Below are positions 54,474 to 63,883 of a stretch of 64,000 bases of DNA, piece after piece; position 1 is the stretch's first letter; every line of letters begins with the position of its first letter. Under the pieces are notes generated by a model. The model was given only the letters and a program-made list of their open reading frames with translations, did not search any database and was not told the DNA's origin. Position numbers and translations under genes: made by a program. Where the stretch lies: assembly GCF_021272205.1 (NCBI RefSeq), contig NZ_JAJSDX010000007.1, forward strand, positions 245,650-309,649, written 5' to 3'. This DNA is from Pantoea sp. Mb-10 (GTDB lineage: Bacteria > Pseudomonadota > Gammaproteobacteria > Enterobacterales > Enterobacteriaceae).

Positions 54474-55907
54474 TTAAAACTGCAGATAGGCAACGTGAGT
54501 TTGCAGATATTCTTCTAATCCGTGGCGTCCATCCGCGCCGCCAATGCCGGATTTACGCCAGCCCGCGTGGAATCCCTGCATGGCTTCAAAGTTCTCGCGG
54601 TTGATATAGGTCTCGCCAAACTTCAGCTGGCGCAGCGCCTGCATTGCGGTATTGAGGTTCTGCGTGTAGATCGAGGACGTGAGGCCATAGTCGCAGTCAT
54701 TGGCCAGCGCAATCGCCTGATCAAGCGTGGTGAAGCGCATCACGGGCAGCACCGGGCCGAAAATCTCCTCACGCATGATCTCCATCTCCTGACGCACATG
54801 CGTCAGGATGGTGGGCGTAAACCAAAAGCCTTTTTCGCCCGCGCGCGTGCCGCCCAGCGCCACCTGCGCGCCGTCGGCAACGGCGCGGGCCACTTTCTGT
54901 TCCACCCGCGTCAGCGCGGCATGGGTAATTAGTGGCCCCATATCAATATCGGTGTGCTGGGCCGGATCGCCGAATTTCACCTGTGACATCGCCTCTATCA
55001 GCGCGGCGAGGAAGCGGTCATAGATGCCCGCCTGGACATAAACGCGCTCCGCACAGTTGCACACTTGTCCGGTGTTGATCACACGCGAACTGACGATGGC
55101 TTTGACCGCTAGCGCCAAATCGGCGTCGTCCATGACAATGGCGGGGGCCTTGCCGCCCAGCTCCAGCGAAACGTTGGTCACATTCTTCGCTGCCGCTTCC
55201 ATGGTGGCAATCCCGGCATTGACGCTCCCCGTAAGGCTCACCAGTCCAACACGCGGATTGGCGGCCAGCTCTTGACCCACTTCCGGGCCATAGCCGTAGA
55301 CAATGTTCAGCACGCCTGCGGGCAGGCCGACGGTATCGACGATCTCGGCAAACAGTGCGGCATTGTTCGGCGTGAGCTCGCTGGGTTTCAGCACAATGGT
55401 GTTGCCCGTGACCAGCGCCGGAGCGGCTTTACGTGCTATCAAAAAGAACGGAAAGTTCCATGGCAGAATGCCGGTGGTGACACCAATGGCCTTTTTGAAA
55501 ACAAAGATATGTTCGTTTGGGCGATCGCTGTTCACAATCTCGCCTTCATAGCGGCGCGCCCACTCCGCCATATAGTCGAAGTAGTCGGCGGTAAACAGCA
55601 CTTCCGTTTGCGCCAGCGAGTGGGTTTTCCCGCCTTCGGCGACAATCACCGCCGTGATGACGGCTTCGCGCTGGCGAATGGCTGCGGCCAGTTTGCGCAG
55701 CCAGTTGCCGCGCACGACAGCGGGCAGCGCCTCCCAGCCTGGCTGCGCCGCTTCGGCGGCGGCAATGGCCTGGGCTGCGTCCTGGCGGCTGCCCTGCGGG
55801 ATGCGCGACAGCAGCGCTTCGGTGGCCGGATTGATCACGTCAATCCATTTATCGTGACGATCGGACACAAAGGTGCCGTTGATGTAGTGCTGATGATGGG
55901 GGGTCAT
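54474..55907 (-). CDS. aldA: lactaldehyde dehydrogenase AldA
   Basis: NAD-dependent aldehyde dehydrogenase, 477 residues (E. coli AldA 479). It oxidises L-lactaldehyde to L-lactate, and also glycolaldehyde. Visible are LELGGKAP with the general-base Glu, the nucleophile Cys283 in GQVCNCAERVYV, and FGPVLPVMRF; the CNCAERVYVQ segment is AldA-like. The start at 55907 follows GGAGACC; an upstream in-frame extension to 56051 is not conserved in character. It lies next to the rha genes, whose pathway makes lactaldehyde. Confidence 0.92.
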   Translation of the reverse strand: MTPHHQHYINGTFVSDRHDKWIDVINPATEALLSRIPQGSRQDAAQAIAAAEAAQPGWEALPAVVRGNWLRKLAAAIRQREAVITAVIVAEGGKTHSLAQTEVLFTADYFDYMAEWARRYEGEIVNSDRPNEHIFVFKKAIGVTTGILPWNFPFFLIARKAAPALVTGNTIVLKPSELTPNNAALFAEIVDTVGLPAGVLNIVYGYGPEVGQELAANPRVGLVSLTGSVNAGIATMEAAAKNVTNVSLELGGKAPAIVMDDADLALAVKAIVSSRVINTGQVCNCAERVYVQAGIYDRFLAALIEAMSQVKFGDPAQHTDIDMGPLITHAALTRVEQKVARAVADGAQVALGGTRAGEKGFWFTPTILTHVRQEMEIMREEIFGPVLPVMRFTTLDQAIALANDCDYGLTSSIYTQNLNTAMQALRQLKFGETYINRENFEAMQGFHAGWRKSGIGGADGRHGLEEYLQTHVAYLQF

Positions 55908-56080
55908 AAGGATAGGTCTCCGCGCTGATGTTGGGGTAATGCACGCAGAGTGAAACAGATTGCGGGCGGGCACCTTTTTCTCTTTGCCAGCCGCGCGAGC
56001 AGTATGGCAGCGTAAAGAAGAACCGCACGACGCTCGCCGCATTCGTAACAATACGCGCGCCGCCCCGCATCAGCGCGGTG

Positions 56081-56179
56081 TTATGATCCTGGCATCATCG
56101 CGCCGCTGGCGATAAACCAGATGAGAAAACTGACGCCCGCAACAATGATGGCGATGGGAAAAAGCAGACCGATTTTCAT
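56081..56179 (-). CDS. yoaK: small membrane protein, YoaK-like
   Basis: A 32-residue ORF, MKIGLLFPIAIIVAGVSFLI followed by a short tail ending MMPGS: one transmembrane helix. It closely resembles the E. coli small protein YoaK as I recall it (32 residues, MRIGIIFPVVIF start and a PGA end). AGAGGAC lies at proper distance before the ATG. It begins 14 bp after the stop of the 107-residue gene upstream, so the two are likely co-transcribed. Function unknown. Confidence 0.75.
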   Translation of the reverse strand: MKIGLLFPIAIIVAGVSFLIWFIASGAMMPGS

Positions 56180-56193
56180 GCGCGTCCTCTGTG

Positions 56194-56517
56194 TCACGCC
56201 AGCTGCAGCACGGCGCGATGGGTTTTTAATAAGGTAAACAGCTGAAACTGAGTGGCATCACTGACGTCACGCACCACATCGCCTTTTTGATAATCGATGT
56301 GGTGCACGTGCCCAAGCTGTCGCCATACCACAATGGCGGAAGCCAGCAGCGCACAGGTATCAGGACTTTGTGAACAATCCAGCGTGGCGTAATGGTGCGC
56401 ATCCAGCGCGTTAACAAAGACATTTAGCGCCTGCGGTGGCACAAGGGCGCGAATGTCCGCCAGCATGACCTTGCTGACCGCCTGCGTCAGCACCAGTCTC
56501 ACTTTCTTGCTTTCCAT
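56194..56517 (-). CDS. hypothetical protein, 107 residues
   Basis: Unrecognised. It starts at 56517 (MESKKVRLVL) with AAGGACA upstream. The protein is soluble and mixed alpha/beta, with two cysteines near 49 and 55 (LDCSQSPDTCALL) and several histidines (DAHHYATL, QLGHVHHIDY). No signal peptide is seen. It precedes the YoaK-like small membrane protein by 14 bp and is divergent from rhaT. An N-terminal extension to 56721 would cross the rhaT control region and is rejected. Confidence 0.7.
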   Translation of the reverse strand: MESKKVRLVLTQAVSKVMLADIRALVPPQALNVFVNALDAHHYATLDCSQSPDTCALLASAIVVWRQLGHVHHIDYQKGDVVRDVSDATQFQLFTLLKTHRAVLQLA

Positions 56518-56696
56518 GATTGTCCTTACGTCCGCCTGCGTGCACACGTTATACGGATTTCGCCCGCGCGGGGGAAGTCCATCCGCGCAAGCCGTTTTAT
56601 CCCAGGTTGCGCGGGGCGGCACAGCATTCAGTAAAAAAATCACAATAATAAGCCACTTACTGCCCCGAGCGGGCGCATTCGCGCGAAAAGTGATTT

Positions 56697-56712
56697 TGTG
56701 ATCCCAACGATG
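56697..56712 (+). promoter_or_regulatory. possible CRP site of rhaT
   Basis: TGTGA (56697-56701) is a perfect CRP half, but the second half (CGATG) is poor. The centre is 11.5 bp before the first RhaS half-site, the same offset as at rhaB. Confidence 0.45.
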
Positions 56713-56715
56713 ACT

Positions 56716-56766
56716 ATCCACCTAATATTGCCAGCCGCGCCGCGATATCGGCAGCCACTCAAAGGC
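56716..56766 (+). promoter_or_regulatory. probable RhaS operator of rhaT
   Basis: Half-sites ATCCACCTAATATTGCC (56716-56732) and GGCAGCCACTCAAAGGC (56750-56766, inverted) are separated by exactly 17 bp. The second arm, reversed, matches the upstream rhaB half-site at 10 of 17. A TAGACT -10 candidate follows at 56787-56792. Confidence 0.5.
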
Positions 56767-56864
56767 TGAGTGCCGGTGACAAACCGTAGACTGCCCCTGA
56801 TCGGAACCTCAACGGTTTTCACCCTCTGCGGCAACGCAGGCCTCAACCTTATAAAGGAACAACA

Positions 56865-57899
56865 ATGAACAGTGCCATTATTGCCGGTATTTTCTGGCAT
56901 CTGGTGGGTGCCGCCAGTGCCGCGTGTTTTTATGCGCCGTTTAAACAGGTGAAAAAATGGTCGTGGGAAACCATGTGGTCAGTGGGCGGCCTGATGTCGT
57001 GGCTGATCCTACCTTGGGCGGTCAGCGCCGCGCTGCTGCCGCACTTCTGGGACTATTACGCCAGTTTTAGCGCTTCACAGCTGCTGCCGGTGTTTCTCTT
57101 CGGCGCGATGTGGGGCATCGGCAACATCAATTACGGGTTAACCATGCGCTATTTAGGCATGTCGATGGGCATTGGCATCGCCATTGGCATTACCCTGGTG
57201 GTGGGCACGCTGATGACACCGCTGCTGCAGGGCCGCTTTGTCACACTGTTCAGTTCGGCGGGTGGGCGGATGACGTTACTCGGCGTGCTGGTCGCCCTGG
57301 TGGGCGTGGCGATCGTATCGCGCGCGGGGCTGTTGAAAGAGCGCGCGCTGGGGATCAATGCCGAAGAGTTTAACTTGAAGAAAGGGCTGATCCTGGCGGT
57401 GCTGTGCGGCATCTTTTCGGCGGGCATGTCATTTGCCATGGACGCGGCAAAACCCATGCACGCCGCTGCGGCGCAGCTGGGCATTAATCCGCTGTACGTG
57501 GCACTGCCGAGCTATGTGGTGATCATGGGCGGCGGAGCGCTGGTGAACCTCGGCTACTGCTTTATCCGTCTGGCGATGAAGCCGTCGCTTTCACTGCGGG
57601 CCGATTTTTCGGTGGCGAAGCCGCTGCTGCTGGCCAATATCGCGTTTGCGGTGCTCGGCGGCACCATGTGGTATCTGCAGTTCTTCTTCTACGCGTGGGG
57701 ACATGCCAAAATTCCGGCGCAGTATGACTTCGTCAGTTGGATGCTGCACATGAGCCTGTATGTACTGTGTGGCGGCCTGGTGGGCCTGGTGCTCAAGGAG
57801 TGGAAGGCGGTGGGCACCCGTCCGGTGCGGGTGCTGTCGCTGGGCTGCGTGGTGATCATCATCGCGGCCAACATTGTGGGATTGGGCATGGCAGCCTGA
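56865..57899 (+). CDS. rhaT: L-rhamnose/proton symporter RhaT
   Basis: A 344-residue inner-membrane sugar transporter with 10 predicted helices, the same length as E. coli RhaT. It begins [20 protein letters not shown] and retains [17 protein letters not shown]. It brings L-rhamnose (and L-lyxose) in with H+. AAAGGAAC precedes the ATG. It converges on rhaR; in E. coli rhaT also lies beside rhaSR. Confidence 0.97.
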   Translation: MNSAIIAGIFWHLVGAASAACFYAPFKQVKKWSWETMWSVGGLMSWLILPWAVSAALLPHFWDYYASFSASQLLPVFLFGAMWGIGNINYGLTMRYLGMSMGIGIAIGITLVVGTLMTPLLQGRFVTLFSSAGGRMTLLGVLVALVGVAIVSRAGLLKERALGINAEEFNLKKGLILAVLCGIFSAGMSFAMDAAKPMHAAAAQLGINPLYVALPSYVVIMGGGALVNLGYCFIRLAMKPSLSLRADFSVAKPLLLANIAFAVLGGTMWYLQFFFYAWGHAKIPAQYDFVSWMLHMSLYVLCGGLVGLVLKEWKAVGTRPVRVLSLGCVVIIIAANIVGLGMAA

Positions 57900-57902
57900 C
57901 GT

Positions 57903-57929
57903 CACGCCTGACGTCCAGCGTCAGGCGTG
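57903..57929. terminator. terminator hairpin between rhaT and rhaR
   Basis: CACGCCTGACG (57903-57913), loop TCCAG, CGTCAGGCGTG (57919-57929): a perfect 11-bp stem that extends into the last codons of rhaR. There is only a short TTT downstream. Confidence 0.65.
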
Positions 57930-58787
57930 TGCTTTAGCCGCCAGCGCGGGGCGATGCGGCATAAATTGCTGGCGCCAGGCGCTGGGCGTGAGGCCGGTTT
58001 CTCGCGTAAACACCACGGAAAAATAGTTACTGTCATCAAAGCCGCAGCGCGCGGCAACCTCACTGATAAGCCAATCCTGCGTCCGCAAAAGATAGCGCGC
58101 CTGGCACAGTTGCAGCTGGCGCACATAGTGCCCGATGGTCATGCCGGTTTGCTGGCGGAACAGCTGCTTGAGCGCGCGCTCGTTAAGCTGATGTTGGGCG
58201 CAGAACGTCGGCAGATCGAACGGTTTACCCAGTCCGCCCTGCAGCGCCGACATCAGCAAATCAAGCTGTTCCCCTTCCGGTAGCGCCCAGGGTTTATCCG
58301 TGGCATAGCCGTGACGGCGCAGAATCAGCGCCAGCTGTAAAAAAAGCGCTTCCGAAAGTTGGATGGACAACGCGTCGGTTTTGCGACTTTCACGCTCCAG
58401 CTGTGAAATCACCGCACGCGCCTGCGCCATACCGCGCGTGGTTAAGCGCCAGCCGCCCGAGGCATCTGTCTGCGGTGCGGGCAGCAGCTGCGTCCAGTCA
58501 AGCGCCAGGCGGAAGCGATCCTGGCAGTAAAGGATATTGTCGAGCGCCAGATCGTGCACGCTGTCATAGCTGTGGCAGTCACCCTCGTGCAGATAAAAGA
58601 CGTCGCCGCAGGTGATAAGCCAGGGGCGATCGTTCAGCACGTGCAGGCCGTTACCGCGCCAGACGATGACGATTTCACTGAATTCGTGGCGGTGCGGCGG
58701 AAAAGAGGGTTGTGGCATGCGTTCGGCTACGGCAATCGGTAAATTGCTGGCCGGAAAATAGTCGTCACGCGTCAGTATCAGTGCCAT
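57921..58787 (-). CDS. rhaR: AraC-family activator RhaR
   Basis: A 288-residue rhamnose-responsive regulator. The N-terminal cupin (PPHRHEFSEIVIVWRGNGLH) binds sugar, and the C-terminal AraC domain has two HTHs ending VAARCGFDDSNYFSVVFTRE. RhaR activates rhaSR. The ATG at 58787 has GGAG six bases upstream; a GTG four codons earlier directly abuts the rhaS stop. The second gene of rhaSR, it is shorter at its N-terminus than E. coli RhaR (about 312 or 282 depending on the start used). Confidence 0.95.
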   Translation of the reverse strand: MALILTRDDYFPASNLPIAVAERMPQPSFPPHRHEFSEIVIVWRGNGLHVLNDRPWLITCGDVFYLHEGDCHSYDSVHDLALDNILYCQDRFRLALDWTQLLPAPQTDASGGWRLTTRGMAQARAVISQLERESRKTDALSIQLSEALFLQLALILRRHGYATDKPWALPEGEQLDLLMSALQGGLGKPFDLPTFCAQHQLNERALKQLFRQQTGMTIGHYVRQLQLCQARYLLRTQDWLISEVAARCGFDDSNYFSVVFTRETGLTPSAWRQQFMPHRPALAAKAHA

Positions 58788-58799
58788 AGAACGCTCCAC

Positions 58800-59621
58800 T
58801 TAAAGCTGCTGCTGACGCTCCGCACGGGGCGCGCAGCCAAATTCGCGCTTGAACAGCGTGGAAAAGTGATTACTGTCACCAAAGCCACACTGATAGGCGA
58901 TATCCGTAATACGCGTATCGCTGTGGCGCAGCAAATGCCGCGCCTGCAGCAACCGCAGCCGACTCAAATAGCGCTGCGGTGTGCTGCCCGTCTGCTGTTT
59001 CATCTGCCGATGCAGCGTACGCAGCGACAGCGAAAAACGGTCAGCCAACGCCTCCCACGCAATATCCTCGCTGTAGTGATCGTTCAACCACGCCAGCAGG
59101 CGATGCAGGCGCGCGTCGGGATCGTTACCGCTGGCGTTTTGCGCCGCCTTGCGCAACAAAAGTAATAGCTGCAGAAACAGCTGCTCCTGGTGCGCCTGAT
59201 GCTCCAGCGACCACCCCGAAGCGGGCTGCATTTGCGCCACGATCTGCAGCGCCTGCGCCATGATTTTCTGATTGATGCGCCAGTGGGGCGCATACTCGCC
59301 TGCCTGGTCTTCCGGCAGCAGCGCCTGCAAGCCTGAAAGAAAACGGAATGCGCCGGGGCTGCGGTATAGCACGTTGGTCAGGCAGAGGTTCTTCGTTTGT
59401 TCATACAGATGGCGATCGCGATCGCGGACAAAACAGACGCAGCCCGCGCTAAGGGTCTGCGGCTGACCGTTAAACACGTGAATGCCCGAGCCCTGTTCCA
59501 CCAGCACGATCTCGTGAAAGTCGTGGTGATGCTCCGGAAACGCCTGCTGGGGTACGCGGGGTTCCACGGTAATGGCATAGCCGCCTTCAGGGAAAAAATC
59601 CGCACTGTGCAATACCGTCAT
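58800..59621 (-). CDS. rhaS: AraC-family activator RhaS
   Basis: A 273-residue rhamnose-binding activator of rhaBAD and rhaT (E. coli 278). N-terminal cupin [20 protein letters not shown], and C-terminal AraC domain with [17 protein letters not shown] and [21 protein letters not shown]. The start at 59621 ([10 protein letters not shown]) follows GAGGCGAA. It overlaps no gene and is followed at once by rhaR. Its own promoter shows a RhaR-type operator and a CRP site. Confidence 0.97.
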   Translation of the reverse strand: MTVLHSADFFPEGGYAITVEPRVPQQAFPEHHHDFHEIVLVEQGSGIHVFNGQPQTLSAGCVCFVRDRDRHLYEQTKNLCLTNVLYRSPGAFRFLSGLQALLPEDQAGEYAPHWRINQKIMAQALQIVAQMQPASGWSLEHQAHQEQLFLQLLLLLRKAAQNASGNDPDARLHRLLAWLNDHYSEDIAWEALADRFSLSLRTLHRQMKQQTGSTPQRYLSRLRLLQARHLLRHSDTRITDIAYQCGFGDSNHFSTLFKREFGCAPRAERQQQL

Positions 59622-59653
59622 GATTCGCCTCGTCGTTAACAAATCCGTAACCG

Positions 59654-59659
59654 AGTCTA
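59654..59659 (-). promoter_or_regulatory. -10 element of rhaSR
   Basis: TAGACT on the minus strand, predicting a start near 59647, about 26 nt before the rhaS ATG. Confidence 0.5.
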
Positions 59660-59678
59660 CGCAGGCGGCCCCGACCTT

Positions 59679-59729
59679 ACCTTGAAATTTAAACCGTGCT
59701 GCGCAGGAAAGTGGCGCTTTTTTTAAGAT
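59679..59729 (-). promoter_or_regulatory. probable RhaR operator of rhaSR
   Basis: Inverted 17-bp half-sites ACCTTGAAATTTAAACC (59679-59695) and GGCGCTTTTTTTAAGAT (59713-59729) share 9 of 17 positions and are separated by exactly 17 bp. They cover about -32 to -82 relative to the predicted rhaSR start, which is the E. coli arrangement. Confidence 0.6.
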
Positions 59730-59750
59730 TTGTCAGCGGATTGGCGGAAA

Positions 59751-59766
59751 TGCGGGAAAGCTCACA
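59751..59766 (-). promoter_or_regulatory. CRP site of rhaSR
   Basis: TGCGGGAAAGCTCACA matches the CRP consensus TGTGA-N6-TCACA at 8 of 10. Its centre (59758.5) is about 111.5 bp upstream of the predicted rhaSR start, as in E. coli. Confidence 0.6.
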
Positions 59767-59785
59767 TCTCTGCGGCGGCGCATTC

Positions 59786-59801
59786 TGTGACCTCTCTCAC
59801 G
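59786..59801 (+). promoter_or_regulatory. CRP site of rhaBAD
   Basis: TGTGACCTCTCTCACG matches the CRP consensus at 9 of 10. The centre lies about 92 bp upstream of the predicted rhaB start site, the known class III position at E. coli rhaBAD. Confidence 0.85.
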
Positions 59802-59804
59802 GGC

Positions 59805-59855
59805 ATCTTTGCTCATCTGCCAGCGTCCTCTCGAGGCTGGCACCTGCGGGAAGGT
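59805..59855 (+). promoter_or_regulatory. RhaS operator of rhaBAD
   Basis: Half-sites ATCTTTGCTCATCTGCC (59805-59821) and GGCACCTGCGGGAAGGT (59839-59855, inverted) agree at 11 of 17 and are separated by exactly 17 bp. The second overlaps the -35 position, and a TATACG -10 candidate lies at 59873-59878. Confidence 0.85.
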
Positions 59856-59911
59856 GGGCACTCACCGCGCGGTATACGCTGAAGCCTTCTCACAACAGGA
59901 AGAGCACGCCA

Positions 59912-61393
59912 ATGAGTATGCGTAACATCGTTGCCATTGATTTAGGCGCCTCCAGCGGTCGGGTCATGCTGGCGCAATGGCAGCGCAGCCGTCAGCAGAT
60001 CACACTGCGCGAAGTGCGGCGCTTCGCCAACACGCGCGTGCAGCGCCAGGGGTATGACTGCTGGGATTTGGATGCGCTGGAGCAGGCGATCCGCGCGGGT
60101 TTGGCGCAGCTTGATGCTGAAGGTATCGTGTTGGACAGCATCGGCATTGATACCTGGGGGGTCGATCTGGTGCTGCTGGATGCGCAGGGTGAACGCGTTG
60201 GCGAGGCCGTGAGCTATCGTGACACGCGCACGGATGGCCTCATGGAGCAGGCCATTGAGGCGCTTGGTAAAGCGGCCATTTATCAGCGTACCGGCATCCA
60301 GTTTTTGCCGTTTAACACGCTGTATCAACTGCGTGCGCTACATGATCAGCAGCCTGACTGGCAGGCGCGGGTCGCGCACGCGTTAATGATCCCGGACTAT
60401 TTCCATTACCGTCTCACCGGACAGATGAACTGGGAGTACACCAACGCCACCACCACCCAGTGCCTCAATATCACCACAGGAGCATGGGATCGCGAGCTGC
60501 TGGCGTGGGCGGGCGTTGATGCCCGCTGGTTCGGTACACCGCACGCGCCGGGCAACCGCGTCGGCGAGTGGCACTCGGCGCAGGGCAGACCGGTTCCGGT
60601 GATTGCCGTGGCCACGCACGACACGGCAAGTGCCGTGCTGGCGACGCCGCTGTTACACGAGGATGCGGCCTGGATCAGTTCAGGCACGTGGTCGCTAATG
60701 GGCATTGAGCGCCTGCAGCCCTGTGTGACACCCGCGGCGCAACGCGCCAACTTCACCAATGAAGGCGGCGCTGAAGGGTACCGCGTGCTCAAAAACATCA
60801 TGGGCCTGTGGCTATTGCAGCAGGTGTGCAGTGAACTGCAGATCACCGATCTGGCCTCGTTGATTGCGCAGGCGGCGCAGGCGCCGGCGTGCCACGCGCT
60901 GATCTATCCCAACCACCGTCGTTTTATCCGTCCTGACAGCATGGTGCAGGAGATTCAGCGCGCCTGCGCGGAGCAGCAGATGCCGATCCCGCATACGCCA
61001 GCGGCGCTGGCGCGCACCATCTTTGACAGTCTGGCACTGCTTTATCGCGAAGTGCTGCTTGAGTTGACCGCGCTGCGCGGCGCGCCGCTGCGCCAGCTGC
61101 ATATTGTTGGCGGCGGCAGCCAAAATCCCTTGCTGAATCAACTGTGCGCTGATGCCTGCCAGCTGCCGGTGATGGCAGGGCCGGTAGAAGCCTCCACGCT
61201 CGGTAACGTGGGCTGCCAACTGATTGCTCTGGGCGAGATCGCCGATGTCGCTGCGCTACGTCACTGTATCCGTCTCACTAGTGCTACCACGATTTTCACC
61301 CCTCAGCACAGCAGCGTTTTTGCGGCCCATCACGCCCGCTTTGCCGCGCTGAGCCAACCCTTTAAGGAAATTGCGTATGACAAAGCTGATTGA
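59912..61393 (+). CDS. rhaB: L-rhamnulokinase RhaB
   Basis: FGGY-family sugar kinase of 493 residues (E. coli 489) that phosphorylates L-rhamnulose at C1 with ATP. N-terminal phosphate loop [12 protein letters not shown], then [20 protein letters not shown], and the second phosphate/adenosine motif [18 protein letters not shown]. The ATG at 59912 follows AGGAAGAG. First gene of rhaBAD; its end overlaps rhaA by 17 bp. Confidence 0.97.
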   Translation: MSMRNIVAIDLGASSGRVMLAQWQRSRQQITLREVRRFANTRVQRQGYDCWDLDALEQAIRAGLAQLDAEGIVLDSIGIDTWGVDLVLLDAQGERVGEAVSYRDTRTDGLMEQAIEALGKAAIYQRTGIQFLPFNTLYQLRALHDQQPDWQARVAHALMIPDYFHYRLTGQMNWEYTNATTTQCLNITTGAWDRELLAWAGVDARWFGTPHAPGNRVGEWHSAQGRPVPVIAVATHDTASAVLATPLLHEDAAWISSGTWSLMGIERLQPCVTPAAQRANFTNEGGAEGYRVLKNIMGLWLLQQVCSELQITDLASLIAQAAQAPACHALIYPNHRRFIRPDSMVQEIQRACAEQQMPIPHTPAALARTIFDSLALLYREVLLELTALRGAPLRQLHIVGGGSQNPLLNQLCADACQLPVMAGPVEASTLGNVGCQLIALGEIADVAALRHCIRLTSATTIFTPQHSSVFAAHHARFAALSQPFKEIAYDKAD

Positions 61394-62633
61394 ACAGGCT
61401 TACGACATTGCTAAACAACGCTATGCCGCCCTTGGCGTGGACGTGGAACAGGTTATGGCGCAGCTGGATCGCATCCCCGTGTCGATGCATTGTTGGCAAG
61501 GCGATGACGTACGAGGATTTGAAGATCCCCATGGTCAGCTGACGGGCGGCATTCAGGCCACCGGCAACTATCCGGGGCGCGCACGTAACGCCCAAGAACT
61601 GCGGGCGGATCTGGAAAAAGCGCTGTCGCTGATCCCCGGCGCCAAGCGCCTTAATTTGCATGCGATATACCTTGAGAGCGACACACCCGTGGCGCGTGAC
61701 GCCATTGAGCCCGCCCATTTTAGCGCCTGGATGGCGTGGGCCAAAAGCCATCAGCTGGCGCTGGATTTTAATCCGAGCTGCTTTTCCCATGCGCTTAGCG
61801 CCGACGGTTTTACCCTGGCGCACGCTGACGCCGGCGTGCGTCAGTTTTGGATTGATCACTGCAAAGCCAGTCGCCGCATCTCCGCCTGGTTTGGCGAACA
61901 GCAGGGCAGTGCGTCGGTGATGAACATTTGGGTGCCGGATGGCATGAAAGATCTCACCGTGGATCGGCTGGCACCGCGTCAGCGTCTGGCCAGCGCGCTG
62001 GATGAGGTGCTGAGCGAAACACTGCCCGCGACGCAGCACATTGACGCCATTGAGAGCAAACTGTTCGGCATTGGCGCAGAGAGTTACACCGTCGGCTCCA
62101 GCGAATTCTGCCTCGGCTACGCCGCCAGCCGCCAAATCGCGCTCACGCTAGACGCCGGACATTTCCATCCCACCGAAGTGATCTCGGACAAAATCTCCGC
62201 CGCCATGCTCTATGTGCCGCGGCTGCTGCTGCACGTGAGTCGTCCGGTGCGCTGGGATAGCGATCACGTGGTGCTGCTGGATGACGAAACCCAGGCCATT
62301 GCCTGTGAGATTGCGCGCAACAACCTGTTTGATCGGGTGCATATCGGCCTGGATTTCTTCGATGCCTCCATCAACCGTATCGCCGCCTGGGTTATCGGCA
62401 CGCGCAATGTTAAAAAAGCGCTGCTGCGCGCCTTGCTGGAACCGAGCGCGGAGCTGCGCAAGCTGGAACAGCAGGGGGATTACACCGCGCGACTCGCGCT
62501 GCTGGAAGAGCAAAAGTCCCTGCCGTGGCAAGCGGTGTGGGAGGCGTGGTGTCTGCGCCATGATGTGCCCGCCGATGCCAGCTGGCTCAGCGAGGTCCGC
62601 CACTATGAAAACCATTCACTGCGTCAACGCTAA
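61377..62633 (+). CDS. rhaA: L-rhamnose isomerase RhaA
   Basis: Metal-dependent (Mn2+) TIM-barrel isomerase, 418 residues (E. coli 419), converting L-rhamnose to L-rhamnulose. It has [14 protein letters not shown] near the N-terminus, substrate/metal site [17 protein letters not shown], and metal ligands in [17 protein letters not shown]. The start at 61377 (MTKLIEQ) uses AAGGA inside the end of rhaB and overlaps it by 17 bp. Confidence 0.97.
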   Translation: MTKLIEQAYDIAKQRYAALGVDVEQVMAQLDRIPVSMHCWQGDDVRGFEDPHGQLTGGIQATGNYPGRARNAQELRADLEKALSLIPGAKRLNLHAIYLESDTPVARDAIEPAHFSAWMAWAKSHQLALDFNPSCFSHALSADGFTLAHADAGVRQFWIDHCKASRRISAWFGEQQGSASVMNIWVPDGMKDLTVDRLAPRQRLASALDEVLSETLPATQHIDAIESKLFGIGAESYTVGSSEFCLGYAASRQIALTLDAGHFHPTEVISDKISAAMLYVPRLLLHVSRPVRWDSDHVVLLDDETQAIACEIARNNLFDRVHIGLDFFDASINRIAAWVIGTRNVKKALLRALLEPSAELRKLEQQGDYTARLALLEEQKSLPWQAVWEAWCLRHDVPADASWLSEVRHYENHSLRQR

Positions 62634-62643
62634 GGAACGCGCT

Positions 62644-63486
62644 ATGCAATCGATTCTGACCTCGTGGTTTGTACAGAGCATGGTGAAAGCCACCGGCGAC
62701 ATGTGGCTCAAGGGATGGGATGAGCGCAACGGCGGAAACGTTACGCTGCGTCTCTTACCGGAGGAGGCCCGCGCCTTTGCCGCTGACTTTTATGCCGAGC
62801 CGCGCGTGATTGCGCTGACGCAACCGGCGCCTGCGCTAGCCGGTGACTGGTTCCTCGTGACCGGTTCCGGCAAGTTCTTCCGTAACGTGCCGCTGGATCC
62901 CGCCGACTGTCTGGCGCTGCTGGAGGTGGACGCGCAGGGCCTGTCTTACACCCTTCACTGGGGATTGTGCAACGGCGGTTTTCCGACGTCGGAGCTGGCG
63001 GCGCATTTCCAGTCGCATGCCGTGCGTAAACAGGTCTCGCAGGGAGCAGATCGCGTGATTATGCACTGCCACGCGACGAATTTCATGGCGCTCAGCTACG
63101 TGGTGGATCTCGATCCGGCGCGCTTCACCCGGCTGCTGTGGGAAGGCAGCACGGAGTGCCTGGTGGTGTTTCCTGATGGCGTGGGGATCCTGCCGTGGAT
63201 GGTGCCCGGCACGGACGACATCGGTCGGGCCACTGCCGACGCGATGGCAAGCCACAGTCTGGTGATGTGGCCATTTCACGGCATCTTCGGCACCGGGCCC
63301 GATCTTGACCACACTTTTGGCCTGATCGATACCGCCGAAAAATCGTCGGAAGTGGTGGTGAAAGCGCTGTCGATGGGAGGAATACGCCAGAGCATTTCCA
63401 CTGAGCAGCTGATCGCACTGGGCGAGCGTTTCGGCGTGCATCCCTGGCAGTCGGCCCTGCAGGCGGAGCGCAGCAATGTTGCGTAA
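62644..63486 (+). CDS. rhaD: rhamnulose-1-phosphate aldolase RhaD
   Basis: Zinc class II aldolase, 280 residues (E. coli 274), that splits L-rhamnulose 1-phosphate into DHAP and L-lactaldehyde. Key features are [22 protein letters not shown], the HCHATNF zinc His pair, and the later GIFGTGP with the third His. AAGGAA over the rhaA stop serves as ribosome site. The frame open upstream of 62644 is a shadow of rhaA. It overlaps rhaM by 11 bp. Confidence 0.97.
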   Translation: MQSILTSWFVQSMVKATGDMWLKGWDERNGGNVTLRLLPEEARAFAADFYAEPRVIALTQPAPALAGDWFLVTGSGKFFRNVPLDPADCLALLEVDAQGLSYTLHWGLCNGGFPTSELAAHFQSHAVRKQVSQGADRVIMHCHATNFMALSYVVDLDPARFTRLLWEGSTECLVVFPDGVGILPWMVPGTDDIGRATADAMASHSLVMWPFHGIFGTGPDLDHTFGLIDTAEKSSEVVVKALSMGGIRQSISTEQLIALGERFGVHPWQSALQAERSNVA

Positions 63487-63790
63487 AGCCTTTGTGATGC
63501 AGGTGTATGCGCACTGCCACGATGAGTATCTGCGCCGCCATTCGCCTATCTGGCCTGAACTGGCGGCGACGCTTAAGCAGCACGGCGCCCATCACTACGC
63601 GATTTGGTTGGATGCCGAGCGCAATTTGCTGTTTGCCAGCGTAGAGATTGAATCCGAAGCGCGCTGGCAAGCTGTAGCGCAAACCGAGGTGTGCCAACGC
63701 TGGTGGGCGTCAATGCGGGATTTGATGCCGTCTAATCCGGACAACAGCCCGGTGAGTTCCCCGCTGACGCCGATGTTTTATTTGCCATAG
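63476..63790 (+). CDS. rhaM: L-rhamnose mutarotase RhaM
   Basis: A 104-residue ferredoxin-like-fold enzyme, same length as E. coli RhaM, which interconverts alpha and beta rhamnose anomers so RhaA receives its substrate. Conserved [18 protein letters not shown] (catalytic His), HHYAIWLD, and CQRWWASM. The start overlaps rhaD by 11 bp. Last gene of the rhaBADM operon, followed by tandem terminators. Confidence 0.96.
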   Translation: MLRKAFVMQVYAHCHDEYLRRHSPIWPELAATLKQHGAHHYAIWLDAERNLLFASVEIESEARWQAVAQTEVCQRWWASMRDLMPSNPDNSPVSSPLTPMFYLP

Positions 63791-63820
63791 GGGTGGGGCC
63801 ATGGCGATGGCGGGGCGCGG

Positions 63821-63883
63821 CGGGAGTCCGGCCCGCCAGGCCGGTTTTGGTTGCGCGGGAGCCGGCCCGCAAAGCCGGTCTTT
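63821..63883 (+). terminator. duplicated terminator after rhaM
   Basis: Two related 28-bp copies (63821-63848 and 63856-63883) spaced 35 bp apart. Each starts CGGGAG and forms a CCGG(C)/(G)CCGG hairpin, then ends in TTTT or TCTTT. The first stem is CCGGCC (63828-63833) with GGCCGG (63839-63844); the second is CCGGC (63862-63866) with GCCGG (63874-63878). Confidence 0.75.

Noticed and set aside
61362..62135. 257-residue minus-strand frame over rhaA
   Set aside because: Antisense to rhaA, no recognisable domain and no start signal.
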